Source: Rhizobium phaseoli (GTDB lineage: Bacteria; Pseudomonadota; Alphaproteobacteria; Rhizobiales; Rhizobiaceae). From it: 64,000 nucleotides of DNA. The notes beneath the pieces are model-generated. The model did not search any database. It was not told where the DNA came from and was given only the letters and a program-made list of their open reading frames with translations. The stretch is taken from positions 124,001 through 188,000 of the forward strand of contig NZ_ML133568.1 of the NCBI RefSeq assembly GCF_003985125.1, read 5' to 3'. How positions within the stretch are numbered: position 1 is the first letter of the stretch; each line of letters starts with the position of its first letter. Below are positions 43,102 to 52,527 of this stretch, one piece after another. The position numbers and the translations under genes are program-made.

Positions 43102-45708
43102 ATGACCCCCGCCGACCTGTTTCCTGAAATCGCTCGCGCCGATCAGCGTCCGGCCCTTATCTTCGCCGACGGACGGACGCTCTCCTATGCCGACCTCAAC
43201 GCCCGGACGCTGCGTTTTGCCGAGCGGCTGGGACGGGGCGAAAAGCGCCTTGTCGCGATTTCGGCCGAAGTTTCGGAACATGTGATCGTCGCCTATCTCG
43301 GCGCGCTGCGTGCCGGGCATGCGGTGGCGATGCTGCCGCCCTGCGATGACAGGCTGTGGCAAGAGTTTCTGTCAGCCTTTCAGCCTGATTTCACCTACCG
43401 CGCGGCCGGTGGCCGCTGGCGGCTCGTTGGGGAAAGCCGTCAGCGAAGCGACGCACCGCTGCATCCGGATCTCGCCTTGCTGCTGATGACCTCGGGCAGT
43501 TCCGGGCCTGCGAAAGCCGTGCGCCTGTCCTATGCCAATCTTGACGCCAATGCGCGTGCGATTGCCGGTTACCTCGAACTCTCCCCTGCCGACAGAACCG
43601 CGCTCGTCCTGCCGCTTCACTATTCCTACGGCCTCTCCGTCATCCATTCCCATCTCGTCGCCGGCGGCAGCATCTTCATTCCAGGCGCCTCCGTGGTGAG
43701 CGAGAATTTTGCAAGATTGCTCGGCGAAAGCGGCTGCACCAATCTTTCAGGCGTGCCCTATTCCTATGAGCTGATGGAAAGGACGGGCTTCCGAAGCCAC
43801 GAACTCAAGGCTTTGCGCTTCATGACGGTGGCCGGCGGACGGCTGGCGCCCGACCTCATCCGCCTCTACCGCGACCATATGCGCGCGACGGGCGGCCGCT
43901 TCTTAGTCATGTACGGCCAGACCGAAGCAGCCGCCCGCATCGCCTTCGTGCCGCCGGAAAGCCTGGCGGACAATGAGGAGCGGATCGGCATCGCCATTCC
44001 CGGCGGCAGCCTCAGCCTGGTCGACGATGACGGGCATGCGCTCGACCTACCTGACGTTGCCGGAGAGCTTGTCTATGCCGGCCCGAATGTGATGATGGGC
44101 TACGGCGCCGACCGCGCCGATCTTCGGCGCGGCGTCGAGGTCGCGGCATTGAAAACCGGCGATATCGCCATGCGCGACGAGGACGGTTTCTACAGGATCG
44201 TCGGCCGCAAGAGCCGTTTCGCCAAGGTCGCCGGGCTCCGGATCGGCTTCGACATCATGGAACAGGTCCTGGCCGAGAAGGGGATCGCGGCTGCCGTTGT
44301 CGGTGACGATCACGGTCTGCAGGCCTATGTGACCGATGCCGCTTCCGCCGATCGGGCGCTTGATATACTCGTCGAGGCGAGCCATCTTCCGGCGAGCCTG
44401 GTTTCCGTCAGGGCGCGGCGAGACCTCCCGAGGCTTGCCTCCGGCAAGGTCGACTATGCCGGCCTGCGCGAGGAGATGCTGGCGACGCGCGAGACGAGAC
44501 GAGCCGCGGCGGTCAGCGTGCTCGATGCCTATGTCAGGGTCTTCTACCCCCGCAGTGTTGGTCGCAGCGACAGCTTCGTCTCGCTCGGCGGCGATTCGCT
44601 GCGCTTCCTGCAATTGACGATGGAACTCGACAGGCTTGGCATCGCGCTGTCGGAAGGCTGGGAGCAGACGGCGATCGCCGAGCTTGATATCGGACCGCAG
44701 GTGGCACGGACCGACAGCGCCGAGGTCAGGGCGCTGCCGACCGATCTGGTGTTGAGGGCGATCGCCATCCTGCTCGTCGTCACCCATCACGAGATGCTCT
44801 GGCCCATTCCCGGCGGATCGGGCGTGATGCTGCTTCTCGTCGGCTTCAGCCTGGCGCGCTTCCAGTCGGGCCATTTCCTCGCCGGCAATTTCCGCCATGC
44901 GCTGCGGCCGGCAATCAATGTTCTCATCCCCTATTTTCTCATCGTCGCCGCCTATGGGCTCGCCTGGCGCACCGTTCCCTGGGCCTCGCTCACGCTGACC
45001 GGCAATTTCGGCTATGCCGAGCCGGAGCGCCACGAGATGCTTCCCTATCTCTACTGGTTCATCGAAGCCTATGCGCAGACGCTGCTGGTTTTCTCGCTGG
45101 TTTTTGCCGTGCCTGATGTGCGCAGGCTGGCACGGGCGCACCCCTTTACCTTCTCGCTCGCACTGCTGGCGCTGGCGGTCGCGGCGCGGTTTTCTCTGCC
45201 GCTCTTTTTCGATATCGGCAAGCGGCAGATTTTCACCATCTACTGGGGCCTGCATCTCGGCATGTTCGGCTGGTGCGCCGGCCTTGCCGGCAAGACGGCG
45301 CAGCGGATCATCCTGACGGCGATAGCCGCCGCCGTGCTCGGTTATCTCGCCTTCTGGGAAACGCTCTGGATCGGAACGACGGTCAAATATCTGACGATCT
45401 TCGCAGCGCTTCTCGCCCTTCTCTACCTGCCGCGCATTCATCTGCCCGCGCGGCTGGGGCGTGTCGTTACGCTGATCGCCGTCTCGGCCTTTCCCACCTA
45501 CCTGCTGCACCGTTTCGTGCCGGAACTGCTGATGCCGCAGGCAGCGGCCGTGCTGCCGGCTCCCCTCTTTCATCTGCTGGCGATATCAGGTGGCCTGGCG
45601 CTCGGCGTCGTCGCCAACAAAATCGCGGCCGACCTTCGCAATCTGCTCGGCGGGATAGCAGTGGCCCGCTCCACGGGCGGACGTACTGTCATGGCGGAGA
45701 CTGTCTGA
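43102..45708 (+). CDS. adenylation-carrier-acyltransferase_3 three-domain protein
   Basis: An 868-residue fusion. Residues 1 to about 465 are an AMP-forming ligase: the phosphate loop LLMTSGSSGPAKAV (128-140), YGQTEAAARI (271-280), GDIAMRDEDGFYRIVGR (353-369) and the A10 lysine K449. Residues about 470-540 are a carrier domain with the phosphopantetheine serine S499 in SLGGDSLRFLQ. From about 545 an acyltransferase_3 membrane domain follows, with LRAIAILLVVTHHEML (551-566) and about ten helices. The expected chemistry is activation of an acid, loading on the carrier and transfer to an acceptor at the membrane. Acid and acceptor are unknown. Confidence 0.85.
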   Translation: MTPADLFPEIARADQRPALIFADGRTLSYADLNARTLRFAERLGRGEKRLVAISAEVSEHVIVAYLGALRAGHAVAMLPPCDDRLWQEFLSAFQPDFTYRAAGGRWRLVGESRQRSDAPLHPDLALLLMTSGSSGPAKAVRLSYANLDANARAIAGYLELSPADRTALVLPLHYSYGLSVIHSHLVAGGSIFIPGASVVSENFARLLGESGCTNLSGVPYSYELMERTGFRSHELKALRFMTVAGGRLAPDLIRLYRDHMRATGGRFLVMYGQTEAAARIAFVPPESLADNEERIGIAIPGGSLSLVDDDGHALDLPDVAGELVYAGPNVMMGYGADRADLRRGVEVAALKTGDIAMRDEDGFYRIVGRKSRFAKVAGLRIGFDIMEQVLAEKGIAAAVVGDDHGLQAYVTDAASADRALDILVEASHLPASLVSVRARRDLPRLASGKVDYAGLREEMLATRETRRAAAVSVLDAYVRVFYPRSVGRSDSFVSLGGDSLRFLQLTMELDRLGIALSEGWEQTAIAELDIGPQVARTDSAEVRALPTDLVLRAIAILLVVTHHEMLWPIPGGSGVMLLLVGFSLARFQSGHFLAGNFRHALRPAINVLIPYFLIVAAYGLAWRTVPWASLTLTGNFGYAEPERHEMLPYLYWFIEAYAQTLLVFSLVFAVPDVRRLARAHPFTFSLALLALAVAARFSLPLFFDIGKRQIFTIYWGLHLGMFGWCAGLAGKTAQRIILTAIAAAVLGYLAFWETLWIGTTVKYLTIFAALLALLYLPRIHLPARLGRVVTLIAVSAFPTYLLHRFVPELLMPQAAAVLPAPLFHLLAISGGLALGVVANKIAADLRNLLGGIAVARSTGGRTVMAETV

Positions 45709-45816
45709 ACCGCAAGCGAACAGCAGAATATATTAGCATCGCCGCACGAAAAGCTTGCATGCAGGCATTAAATCGGATGTCCTGAACATGGCTTCAGTGG
45801 TGTTGGGCGCCCCGCT

Positions 45817-48816
45817 ATGAAAACCCTCGACGCGCGAATTCGGTTTACAGGTGAGCGGCGCCAAGTCACGGCCCTTTTCTATGACATTGTCGGCTCCACC
45901 GAGCTCTTATTGCGCAGCGAGCCGGAGAAATTCTTCCGGTCGGTCTCGGCATTACATCAGAGCGCCGAAGCGATCATCAAGAAACACGGCGGATTTCTTC
46001 ATCAGCGGCTCGGCGATGGCGGATGCTGCTTCTTCGGCTATCCCGAGCAGTCCGAGGATGCCGCCGAAAGCGCGGTGCGGGCTTCGCTGGCGCTGCTGCG
46101 CCTCGCGGCCGGAGCCAAGGGCAAGGCGCGCACGCCCTTCCGGCTGCGGATCGGGGTTGCCACCGGCCTTGTCGTCTTCTCGACCGAAGGCGACGAGATC
46201 GTCGGCACCGCTCCGGTTCTGGCGGCGCGCCTGCAGGCCGAGGCCGAGCCCAATTCCGTGCTTGTCGCTGAATCCACCGTTCAGCTGACGCGGCAAAAAT
46301 TCGAATACAGCCTGCTGCGGGAAGCGAGGCTCAAAGGCTTTGACGAGCCGATCGGGCTCTGGCGCCCAAGGGAGCGTGATCCTGCGGCCTCAGAAGCAGC
46401 GCCACCTCAGGAGCCGGACCGGCCTATTCGTGGCCGAGAAAGAGAGCTTGCCGCTCTTGCCAGCGCCTGGAATTCGGCGCTCGCCAACAAGGGCAGCCTG
46501 ATCGCCATCGTCGGCGAGGCGGGTATCGGCAAATCCCGGCTGGTCGGCGAATTCGCTCGGAACCTGCAGGGGACCTCACACGAGGCCGTGGTCTTTCAGT
46601 GCGGCAGGCGAATGGAGAGCCAGCCTCTGCATCCCTTCGTTTCATTTCTCGAGCGGCTCGTCGGCGACGCATCTATTCTGAAGGATGGCAACGTCCGCGC
46701 CGTCAAGCAGGCGCTGCAGGCATCCGGCCGGGAGGTGGACGCCGCCGCCGTCGAAACGATCCTCGCCTTCACCGCCGACCTATCGCCGGCGCCGTCGCGC
46801 AATCTTCGCGTCTCCGACCTGTCCGGGCGCGCCTTCCGGCGCAAGGTCATCGAGGCAGCCGCCGACCTGCTGACATGCAAAGCGGCCGGCATTCCGACGC
46901 TGCTGATCTTCGAAGATGTGCACTGGGCCGACGACATGACGCTGGAGTTGATCGACCGGCTTGGAGCGCTGGCGGCCGGGCTGCCGATGCTCGTCGTGCA
47001 GACATCGCGGATCAGGCGATCCCTCGCGGTCGCAACCGAGATCGAACTGTCAGGCCTGACCGCTGCCGCGGTTCGCGATCTCGTCGCCTCGATCTGGCGC
47101 GAGCATCCCCCGCCCGGCCTGTCGGATTTCGTTCTCGATCAATGCGATGGCATGCCGCTTTACGCCGAAGAGTTGACCAATTTCCTGCGCGAACGGCAGC
47201 CGCTCGGCACGTCGTTGTCGGCGTGGAAAGGGCTGCTCAGGGAAGGCGGCGTCTCCTCGCTCAATGATCTGCTGTCCGCCCGATTGGCGGCGACCGGTTC
47301 GGCGCGGCGGGCGGCGCAGTTTGCCAGCGTCATCGGCCGCGAATTCAGCATCTCGCTGCTCGCCTACCTTCTCGAAGGCGTCAGCCGCCAGAAGCTCGAT
47401 ACCGACATCGACCGGCTTCTCTCCCAGGGCATCATCGAGCGCTCCTCGGTCACGCATGGCTCTTTTCAGTTTCGGCACGTGCTGGCGCAGGAGGCGGCCT
47501 ATGGCAGCCTTTTGAAGAGCGACCGGCGTCGCATCCACAGGCGGATTGCCGATCGCCTGATCGGGGAGACGAAGCCGAGCCTGCCGGCAGCGATCGCCGC
47601 CTGGCAATGCGCCGAGGCGGGCCTGCATGATGCGGCCGCCCGATTTGCCCTGGCGGCGGCGGAAGCATGCGTTCTTCGCTCCGCCATGCGTGAGGCAAAT
47701 GTCTCCCTGGAACTCTGCGAGCGGGAGGTCGACAGCCTCTCCCGGCGCCACCCCGACCGCACTGAGCTCGCCTTGAGCCTGTTCGAACTGCGGGGCGTCG
47801 TGGCGGCGGCGCTTGAGGGCGAAGGTTCGCAGAGCGCGCGCCGGGTCTATTCCCGCGCGATGCAGTTCCTGAAGAAACAGCCGCCGGCCCTTCGGATGAA
47901 ACACTTCCCGGTCTATTGGGGATGGTGGTTCACGGCGCCGAATATTCTGACGCAACAGTCGCGCGCGCGGGTTGTCGTCGGCGACATGCAGGCCGTCGAG
48001 GATCGGGAGACGCGGTTGCAGTCCTATCATTGCGGCTGGGCGACGAGCTTCCATGCCGGTGAGCACGCCTTCTGTCTCGATTGTGTCGCCAAGGGCCTCG
48101 GTCTTTACGAGGCCGACAGCGCGGTGCGCAATCGCGCCTTCTTCGGCGGACATGACGCCAAGGTCTGCGGGCTGGGCGAAAGCGCGCTTTCCTACCTGCT
48201 GCTCAACCAAACCGGCGCCAGCGAGGATGCGATCCGAGAATGCCTGGAATGGGGGACGGCGACCGATCACGCCGGCAGCATGGTGCATGCGCTTTATTAC
48301 GCCATGGTGCTTGCCCGCTGCCAGAGCCGATATGCCGAGGTCCATGCGCTCGGCGAACAGATGCTGTCGCTCGCCGAGCGACACGGACTGGCGGCAAGCC
48401 AGGCGCGGGCCAACATGTATTGCGGCTGGGCGGAGCTGATGACCTCACCGGCAGGGCGCGGCGCGGCGCGTTTCGAGGCCGGTCTTCTGCTGCAGCAGCA
48501 ATTGGGCACCGACGATAATTTTTCCATGCACAGCGACATGCATGCGCAAGTGCTGCAGCGGCTCGGCAAGCCGGCCGAAGCGCTGGCAATCGCCCAGAAT
48601 GCGATCAGCGTCGGCCGCAGCAGCGGCCAATGGTTCTGGCTCGCCGAACTCTACCGCCTCAGCGCCGAGTTGCGGCGCGATATCGACGATGCGCCGTCAT
48701 CAATCAGACGAGACCTGACGAAAGCCGTGCAGATTGCCGAGGGACAAAAGGCCGCCTGGCTGGCCGAAAGGGCAAAGCGCAGCCTGGACGGGCTGCAAGG
48801 CAATGGCTCGCGATAG
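45817..48816 (+). CDS. class III cyclase domain fused to a STAND-type AAA ATPase and helical repeats
   Basis: A 999-residue signalling protein. Residues 10 to about 180 form a cyclase domain with metal aspartates D23 (FYDIVGSTEL) and D67 (RLGDGGCCFF). An ATPase follows with Walker A GEAGIGKS (233-240) and Walker B in LLIFEDVHWADD. The remaining ~500 residues are helical repeats, as in LuxR-type STAND regulators, but no DNA-binding domain is seen. It ends 5 bp before YcaO, so it is probably the first gene of that operon and may control it by nucleotide signalling or protein contact. ATG 45817 overlaps a 10-codon upstream frame (45788-45820). Confidence 0.87.
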   Translation: MKTLDARIRFTGERRQVTALFYDIVGSTELLLRSEPEKFFRSVSALHQSAEAIIKKHGGFLHQRLGDGGCCFFGYPEQSEDAAESAVRASLALLRLAAGAKGKARTPFRLRIGVATGLVVFSTEGDEIVGTAPVLAARLQAEAEPNSVLVAESTVQLTRQKFEYSLLREARLKGFDEPIGLWRPRERDPAASEAAPPQEPDRPIRGRERELAALASAWNSALANKGSLIAIVGEAGIGKSRLVGEFARNLQGTSHEAVVFQCGRRMESQPLHPFVSFLERLVGDASILKDGNVRAVKQALQASGREVDAAAVETILAFTADLSPAPSRNLRVSDLSGRAFRRKVIEAAADLLTCKAAGIPTLLIFEDVHWADDMTLELIDRLGALAAGLPMLVVQTSRIRRSLAVATEIELSGLTAAAVRDLVASIWREHPPPGLSDFVLDQCDGMPLYAEELTNFLRERQPLGTSLSAWKGLLREGGVSSLNDLLSARLAATGSARRAAQFASVIGREFSISLLAYLLEGVSRQKLDTDIDRLLSQGIIERSSVTHGSFQFRHVLAQEAAYGSLLKSDRRRIHRRIADRLIGETKPSLPAAIAAWQCAEAGLHDAAARFALAAAEACVLRSAMREANVSLELCEREVDSLSRRHPDRTELALSLFELRGVVAAALEGEGSQSARRVYSRAMQFLKKQPPALRMKHFPVYWGWWFTAPNILTQQSRARVVVGDMQAVEDRETRLQSYHCGWATSFHAGEHAFCLDCVAKGLGLYEADSAVRNRAFFGGHDAKVCGLGESALSYLLLNQTGASEDAIRECLEWGTATDHAGSMVHALYYAMVLARCQSRYAEVHALGEQMLSLAERHGLAASQARANMYCGWAELMTSPAGRGAARFEAGLLLQQQLGTDDNFSMHSDMHAQVLQRLGKPAEALAIAQNAISVGRSSGQWFWLAELYRLSAELRRDIDDAPSSIRRDLTKAVQIAEGQKAAWLAERAKRSLDGLQGNGSR

Positions 48817-48821
48817 AGCGG

Positions 48822-49982
48822 ATGGACATAGGGATGCTCGATACCATCGCCGATATAATCCCTGATACCGAGCTCCCCTCGCCTCCCGATCCCCGGCAGA
48901 CGGTGCAGCGAATCCTCGCGCGCAGGACGGAATACGGCATCACCAGGCTCGGTTCGATCACCGGGCTCGACTGGACCGGCATCCCGGTCGTCCAGGTCGT
49001 GCGGCCGCACTCACGCTCCGTCGCCGTCAGCCAGGGCAAAGGACTGACCTTTCCCCTGGCGGCGATCTCGGGCCTGATGGAATCCCTCGAAGGCTGGGCC
49101 TCGGAGCGGATTGATCAGGAGCGCATCTTCACCGCAAGCCTGCGCGACATGAACGGCCGGGGAGACTGGTCGCACCTCGGCATCGGCCGGGACGAGGCAA
49201 TGCTCTCCTGGATTGCCGGGCTGGACCTCTTTTCGGGGCGGAAAATCGCCGTGCCGCTTGCCCTCGTCGATACCGCCTACATCGTCCCGTCGCCGCATCC
49301 CCATTGGATCGCCCGCGACACCACGGGCCTTGCCGCAGGCACGAGCCTGCAAGGCGCCGTCATGCATGCCTGCCTGGAGATCCTGGAGCGGCAGGCGCGC
49401 TGCACGGCGATGAAGACGCCGCATTTCTTCGACCGTTTCCAGATCGACCACCGGACGGTTCAATCGGAAAGCGCCGGCGACATCCTGCGGCGGCTCACCA
49501 AGGCGGGTTTTGTCGTCGGCATCTGGCAGATCCCGGCGCCGCACGCTCTGCCGGTCTACTGGTGCCACGTCATGGAAGATGCCAGCCGGGCCCCCTTTGC
49601 GCCGCTGCCGGCGGAGGGCTTCGGCTGCGATATCAGCCACGACAGGGCGCTGACCAGCGCATTGCTCGAAGCCTGCCAATCCCGCCTCGGCGTCATTTCA
49701 GCGGCGCGCGATGATATCAGGACGGAGCTTTACGGCCATGCCGACGTGAGCGAACTGGCCGCCTGGCGCGGACAACTCGCGAAAGGCGGCCGCCCCTATG
49801 TCGGCGCGGAGGATGCCGGCGCCGGCGAGCGATCGATCCGGCCGGTCATCGAGGCGATGAAGCTGGCTGGCGCCAAAGCGGCCGCTCTTGTGGTTCTTCA
49901 TTCGGATGACCGCGTCCCGCTTCACGTCGTCCGGGTGGTTGCGCCGCCGCTGGAAACCAATCCGGAGGCCGATCTTGCGTGA
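48822..49982 (+). CDS. YcaO-domain cyclodehydratase/thioamide-forming enzyme
   Basis: A 386-residue YcaO protein, an ATP-using enzyme that activates a peptide amide. Family motifs are SQGKGLTFPLAAISGLMESL with E87 and E90, GLAAGTSLQGAVMHACLEIL with E186 and E189, and the closing VVRVVAPPLE. The C-terminus is not proline-rich, unlike azoline-forming E1-linked enzymes. It is coupled to TfuA by an 8-bp overlap; YcaO-TfuA pairs are known to install thioamides in archaeal methyl-CoM reductase and in some ribosomal peptides. ATG 48822 is 5 bp after the previous stop; ATG 48834 is an alternative. Confidence 0.92.
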   Translation: MDIGMLDTIADIIPDTELPSPPDPRQTVQRILARRTEYGITRLGSITGLDWTGIPVVQVVRPHSRSVAVSQGKGLTFPLAAISGLMESLEGWASERIDQERIFTASLRDMNGRGDWSHLGIGRDEAMLSWIAGLDLFSGRKIAVPLALVDTAYIVPSPHPHWIARDTTGLAAGTSLQGAVMHACLEILERQARCTAMKTPHFFDRFQIDHRTVQSESAGDILRRLTKAGFVVGIWQIPAPHALPVYWCHVMEDASRAPFAPLPAEGFGCDISHDRALTSALLEACQSRLGVISAARDDIRTELYGHADVSELAAWRGQLAKGGRPYVGAEDAGAGERSIRPVIEAMKLAGAKAAALVVLHSDDRVPLHVVRVVAPPLETNPEADLA

Positions 49983-50739
49983 GGACATCGTGGTTTTTCT
50001 CGGTCCTACCCTTTCCGAGGCGCAAGCCCGGACCTATCTGGATGCGATCTATCGTCCTCCCGTCGGCTGCGCCGATGTCGTGCAGGCCGTGGCCAAATAT
50101 GCGCCAGCGGCGATCGTGCTGATCGACGGCGTCTTCGGCCAGCTTCCGGCGGTTCGCCACCAGGAAATCCTGTGGGCGATGGCCCGCGGCGTGCGCATCT
50201 ACGGCGCCGCCAGCATCGGCGCACTGCGGGCCGCCGAACTCGCGCCACAGGGCATGACCGGCCACGGGCTGATCTACCGCTGGTACAGGAGGCACCCGTT
50301 CGCTGACGATGCCGACGTGACGGTGCCGATGGCGCCCGCAGCCCTCGGATCGCGCGCATTGGGCGACGCCCTCATCGACATCAGGCTGACGCTGAAAAAG
50401 GCCGAGCGCGCCGGCGTCATCGAAAGGCGGCTGCGAGGCGACCTCGAAACGCTGGCACGCGGACTTCACTTCAGCGAACGATCCTTCTCCAGGCTCTTGA
50501 CGGCGGCCGAAAACAACCCCGGCCCGGCCGGCCAGATCCAAGCACTAAAAGCCTGGCTGAAAACCAGCGCCACAAGCCGGAAGCGGGAAGATGCGGTAAA
50601 TCTGCTTACATATCTTGCCGGTCAAAAGATCAAAATACCGAAAAAACGCCCTACCCACGCATTTGAACTTACGGAATCATTCGCCAACGACATGGAGTAC
50701 TACAACATGATCGATAGTCTATTGTCGAAAGGCACGTAG
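49975..50739 (+). CDS. tfuA: TfuA-like protein, YcaO partner
   Basis: A 254-residue protein. The TfuA core is clear: VFLGPTLSEAQA at the start, then LIDGVFGQLPAVRHQEILWA and GVRIYGAASIGALRAAEL. TfuA was named from the trifolitoxin system of Rhizobium and is thought to deliver sulfur or otherwise assist YcaO. The C-terminal ~110 residues are less conserved. TTG 49975 is chosen because GGAGG lies 6 bp upstream; it overlaps the YcaO stop by 8 bp. GTG 49989 is an alternative. The last 100 bp of the gene are AT-richer than the rest. Confidence 0.9.
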   Translation: MREDIVVFLGPTLSEAQARTYLDAIYRPPVGCADVVQAVAKYAPAAIVLIDGVFGQLPAVRHQEILWAMARGVRIYGAASIGALRAAELAPQGMTGHGLIYRWYRRHPFADDADVTVPMAPAALGSRALGDALIDIRLTLKKAERAGVIERRLRGDLETLARGLHFSERSFSRLLTAAENNPGPAGQIQALKAWLKTSATSRKREDAVNLLTYLAGQKIKIPKKRPTHAFELTESFANDMEYYNMIDSLLSKGT

Positions 50740-50781
50740 TACTGGTATAGTCGACGATCGCATGACGTTGGGCAACGAGCG

Positions 50782-52002
50782 GTGGGGGCAGCATTGGATG
50801 CCATCACGCATAACGAGGGCGCAGGTAACGGGGCAGCTGCAGAGCGGCCGCTTGGAACACGTTTCCTCGTCTTTCCCCAGCCATCCTTCATTCCCGGTTA
50901 CGAAAAGCCCGAAGTGGTGTGGATCGGGCCTTCGGCAGGTCCGATCCTGGCGGGGCCGTCCGACAGCCGCATCTATGTGGCAAATCCGGTCGAGGCGAAA
51001 TCGCCCTATGTCGCGCCTTATATCCCGCCCTATCCCGGCCTGCTGCAGCCGCCGGCCGAGCCCGGCCCCGACGGGCATTTCGATCACATCGGGCCGGGCT
51101 CACCGGCCTTCCTTTCGACCCACAGCTATGCCTGCACCCGCCGCGTTCTCGACATCTGCGAGGGCTATCTCGGCCGCTCGATCGTCTGGTTCTTCCAGCC
51201 GACGCTGGAACGGCTGGAAATCGTCCCCCGCATCCCGCATTGGCAAAACGCCCAGTCCGGCTTCGGCTTTCTCGAGCTCGGCGAAAGCGAGGAGCACGGC
51301 CGGGCATCCTGTTTCGCGCTGAATTTCGATGCGGTCGCCCATGAAATGGGCCATCTCATTCTGCTCAGCGAACTCGGCATCCTCGAAGGCGACGGCGCAG
51401 GCAGCGATTTCTTTGCCTACCACGAAGCCATCGCCGATTTCATCTCGCTGCTCGGGTTGCTGAGCTTCGACACGGCGCTCGACCGGCTGCTGCGCCGCAC
51501 CGGCGGCAATCTGCTGCTGCACAACGAACTCGACAAATTTGCCGAGCTCAGCGACGAGAAGCAGCTGAGATTGCTCAACAATTCGCTTCGCGTCGGCGAT
51601 GTCAGCCAGGAAGTGCACGACCAGTCGAAACCCTTCGCAGCCGGGCTCTTCGACAGCCTCGTCGAAGTCTACCAGACGCTGCTGTTCGAACGCGGCGTAT
51701 CCGACATCGATCCGAGGCACTTCAGCGATCTGCGCCAGCAAATGGCGCCGGCGCTGATGGAAGAAGCACTTCACGTATCGCCAGCATCCTACGAGCTGGT
51801 GCATTTCGCCGCGAAAGCCGCGCTGCAGGAAGCGCGCGACATCATCGGCGAAGCGCTCATTCGCTCCTGGAAATACCTCGATCCCGACAGCCTGACCTTC
51901 GAAGCGGCGGCCCTGGCCTTCCTCGAGGCGGCCACCCGCGGGCGCGGGATCTCCTATCTCGACCAGCTTGACGATTGCATGAGGTGGCGCGGCATTCTCT
52001 AA
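50782..52002 (+). CDS. leaderless M4-like (gluzincin) zinc metallopeptidase
   Basis: A protein of about 406 residues. HEMGH at 187-191 gives two zinc histidines and the catalytic glutamate E188. E215 in YHEAIADF, with D219 four residues on, matches the third zinc ligand and supporting aspartate of thermolysin (E-x3-D). There is no signal peptide or propeptide, unlike secreted M4 enzymes, so it should act in the cytoplasm. The start is uncertain: GTG 50782, or TTG 50794 with GGGGG 5 bp upstream. Next to YcaO-TfuA, a role in trimming or degrading a modified peptide is plausible but unproven. Confidence 0.78.
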   Translation: MGAALDAITHNEGAGNGAAAERPLGTRFLVFPQPSFIPGYEKPEVVWIGPSAGPILAGPSDSRIYVANPVEAKSPYVAPYIPPYPGLLQPPAEPGPDGHFDHIGPGSPAFLSTHSYACTRRVLDICEGYLGRSIVWFFQPTLERLEIVPRIPHWQNAQSGFGFLELGESEEHGRASCFALNFDAVAHEMGHLILLSELGILEGDGAGSDFFAYHEAIADFISLLGLLSFDTALDRLLRRTGGNLLLHNELDKFAELSDEKQLRLLNNSLRVGDVSQEVHDQSKPFAAGLFDSLVEVYQTLLFERGVSDIDPRHFSDLRQQMAPALMEEALHVSPASYELVHFAAKAALQEARDIIGEALIRSWKYLDPDSLTFEAAALAFLEAATRGRGISYLDQLDDCMRWRGIL

Positions 52003-52021
52003 CCAAAGACGGGAGGCATCG

Positions 52022-52498
52022 ATGATAGACGACAGCGTTCCAGCACCGCCTGGACCCCGCTATATCGCGGATGAGATCATACTCTACGGCATAGACTTGA
52101 ATGACGCCAAGGGCGTCGCCCATCTGGATGTTGGGCTTGTCAATAATGCAGAACTACAAGTAAAACTGGATGCGGGAATAGTAGCCGGCTACACAGTGCT
52201 TGCTTATGGCTACGCCTTCGAGGGCCACTGCTACAGGCTGGATTCAGTCCGCATTTTTATTATTACAGGTCCGATTGCGGAGAAGGCAGTGGGCTGCTGC
52301 TTTGACGACGAGTTGCGTAAGCTGGGTTACAAAATGTGGCGGATCACCGCATCTGAACAAATCCTCGAAATCTCAACGTCCTTTGGCAACGCAAGGACCC
52401 TCATCCTGGAATCGCAGTTGCCCGGTAAGAGATCTCCTAGTTCCTACGCCATCACCTTGAGGATGGCGCATCGCAATGGTCGCCTCACAAACGAGTAG
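52022..52498 (+). CDS. hypothetical protein, 158 residues
   Basis: Not recognised. It begins 19 bp after the peptidase with GGGAGG 5 bp before ATG 52022, so it is clearly translated and probably co-transcribed. The protein is mixed alpha/beta by appearance, with a cysteine pair in AVGCCFDDELRKLGYKMW and no signal peptide or membrane helix. Base composition is visibly AT-richer than the genes to the left, as in the next gene, which suggests recent acquisition. It is too long for a simple RiPP precursor, but a role as a substrate protein for YcaO-TfuA cannot be excluded. Confidence 0.7.
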   Translation: MIDDSVPAPPGPRYIADEIILYGIDLNDAKGVAHLDVGLVNNAELQVKLDAGIVAGYTVLAYGYAFEGHCYRLDSVRIFIITGPIAEKAVGCCFDDELRKLGYKMWRITASEQILEISTSFGNARTLILESQLPGKRSPSSYAITLRMAHRNGRLTNE

Positions 52499-52527
52499 AT
52501 TGGTTCTACAGCAAGGGGAGCGTAACT

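Noticed and set aside
50762..51322. Alternative frame starting at ATG 50762 over the peptidase gene
   Set aside because: It lacks the HEMGH and E-x3-D zinc-site residues and is rich in Arg/Ser/Pro, as expected of an out-of-frame reading of this GC-rich DNA.
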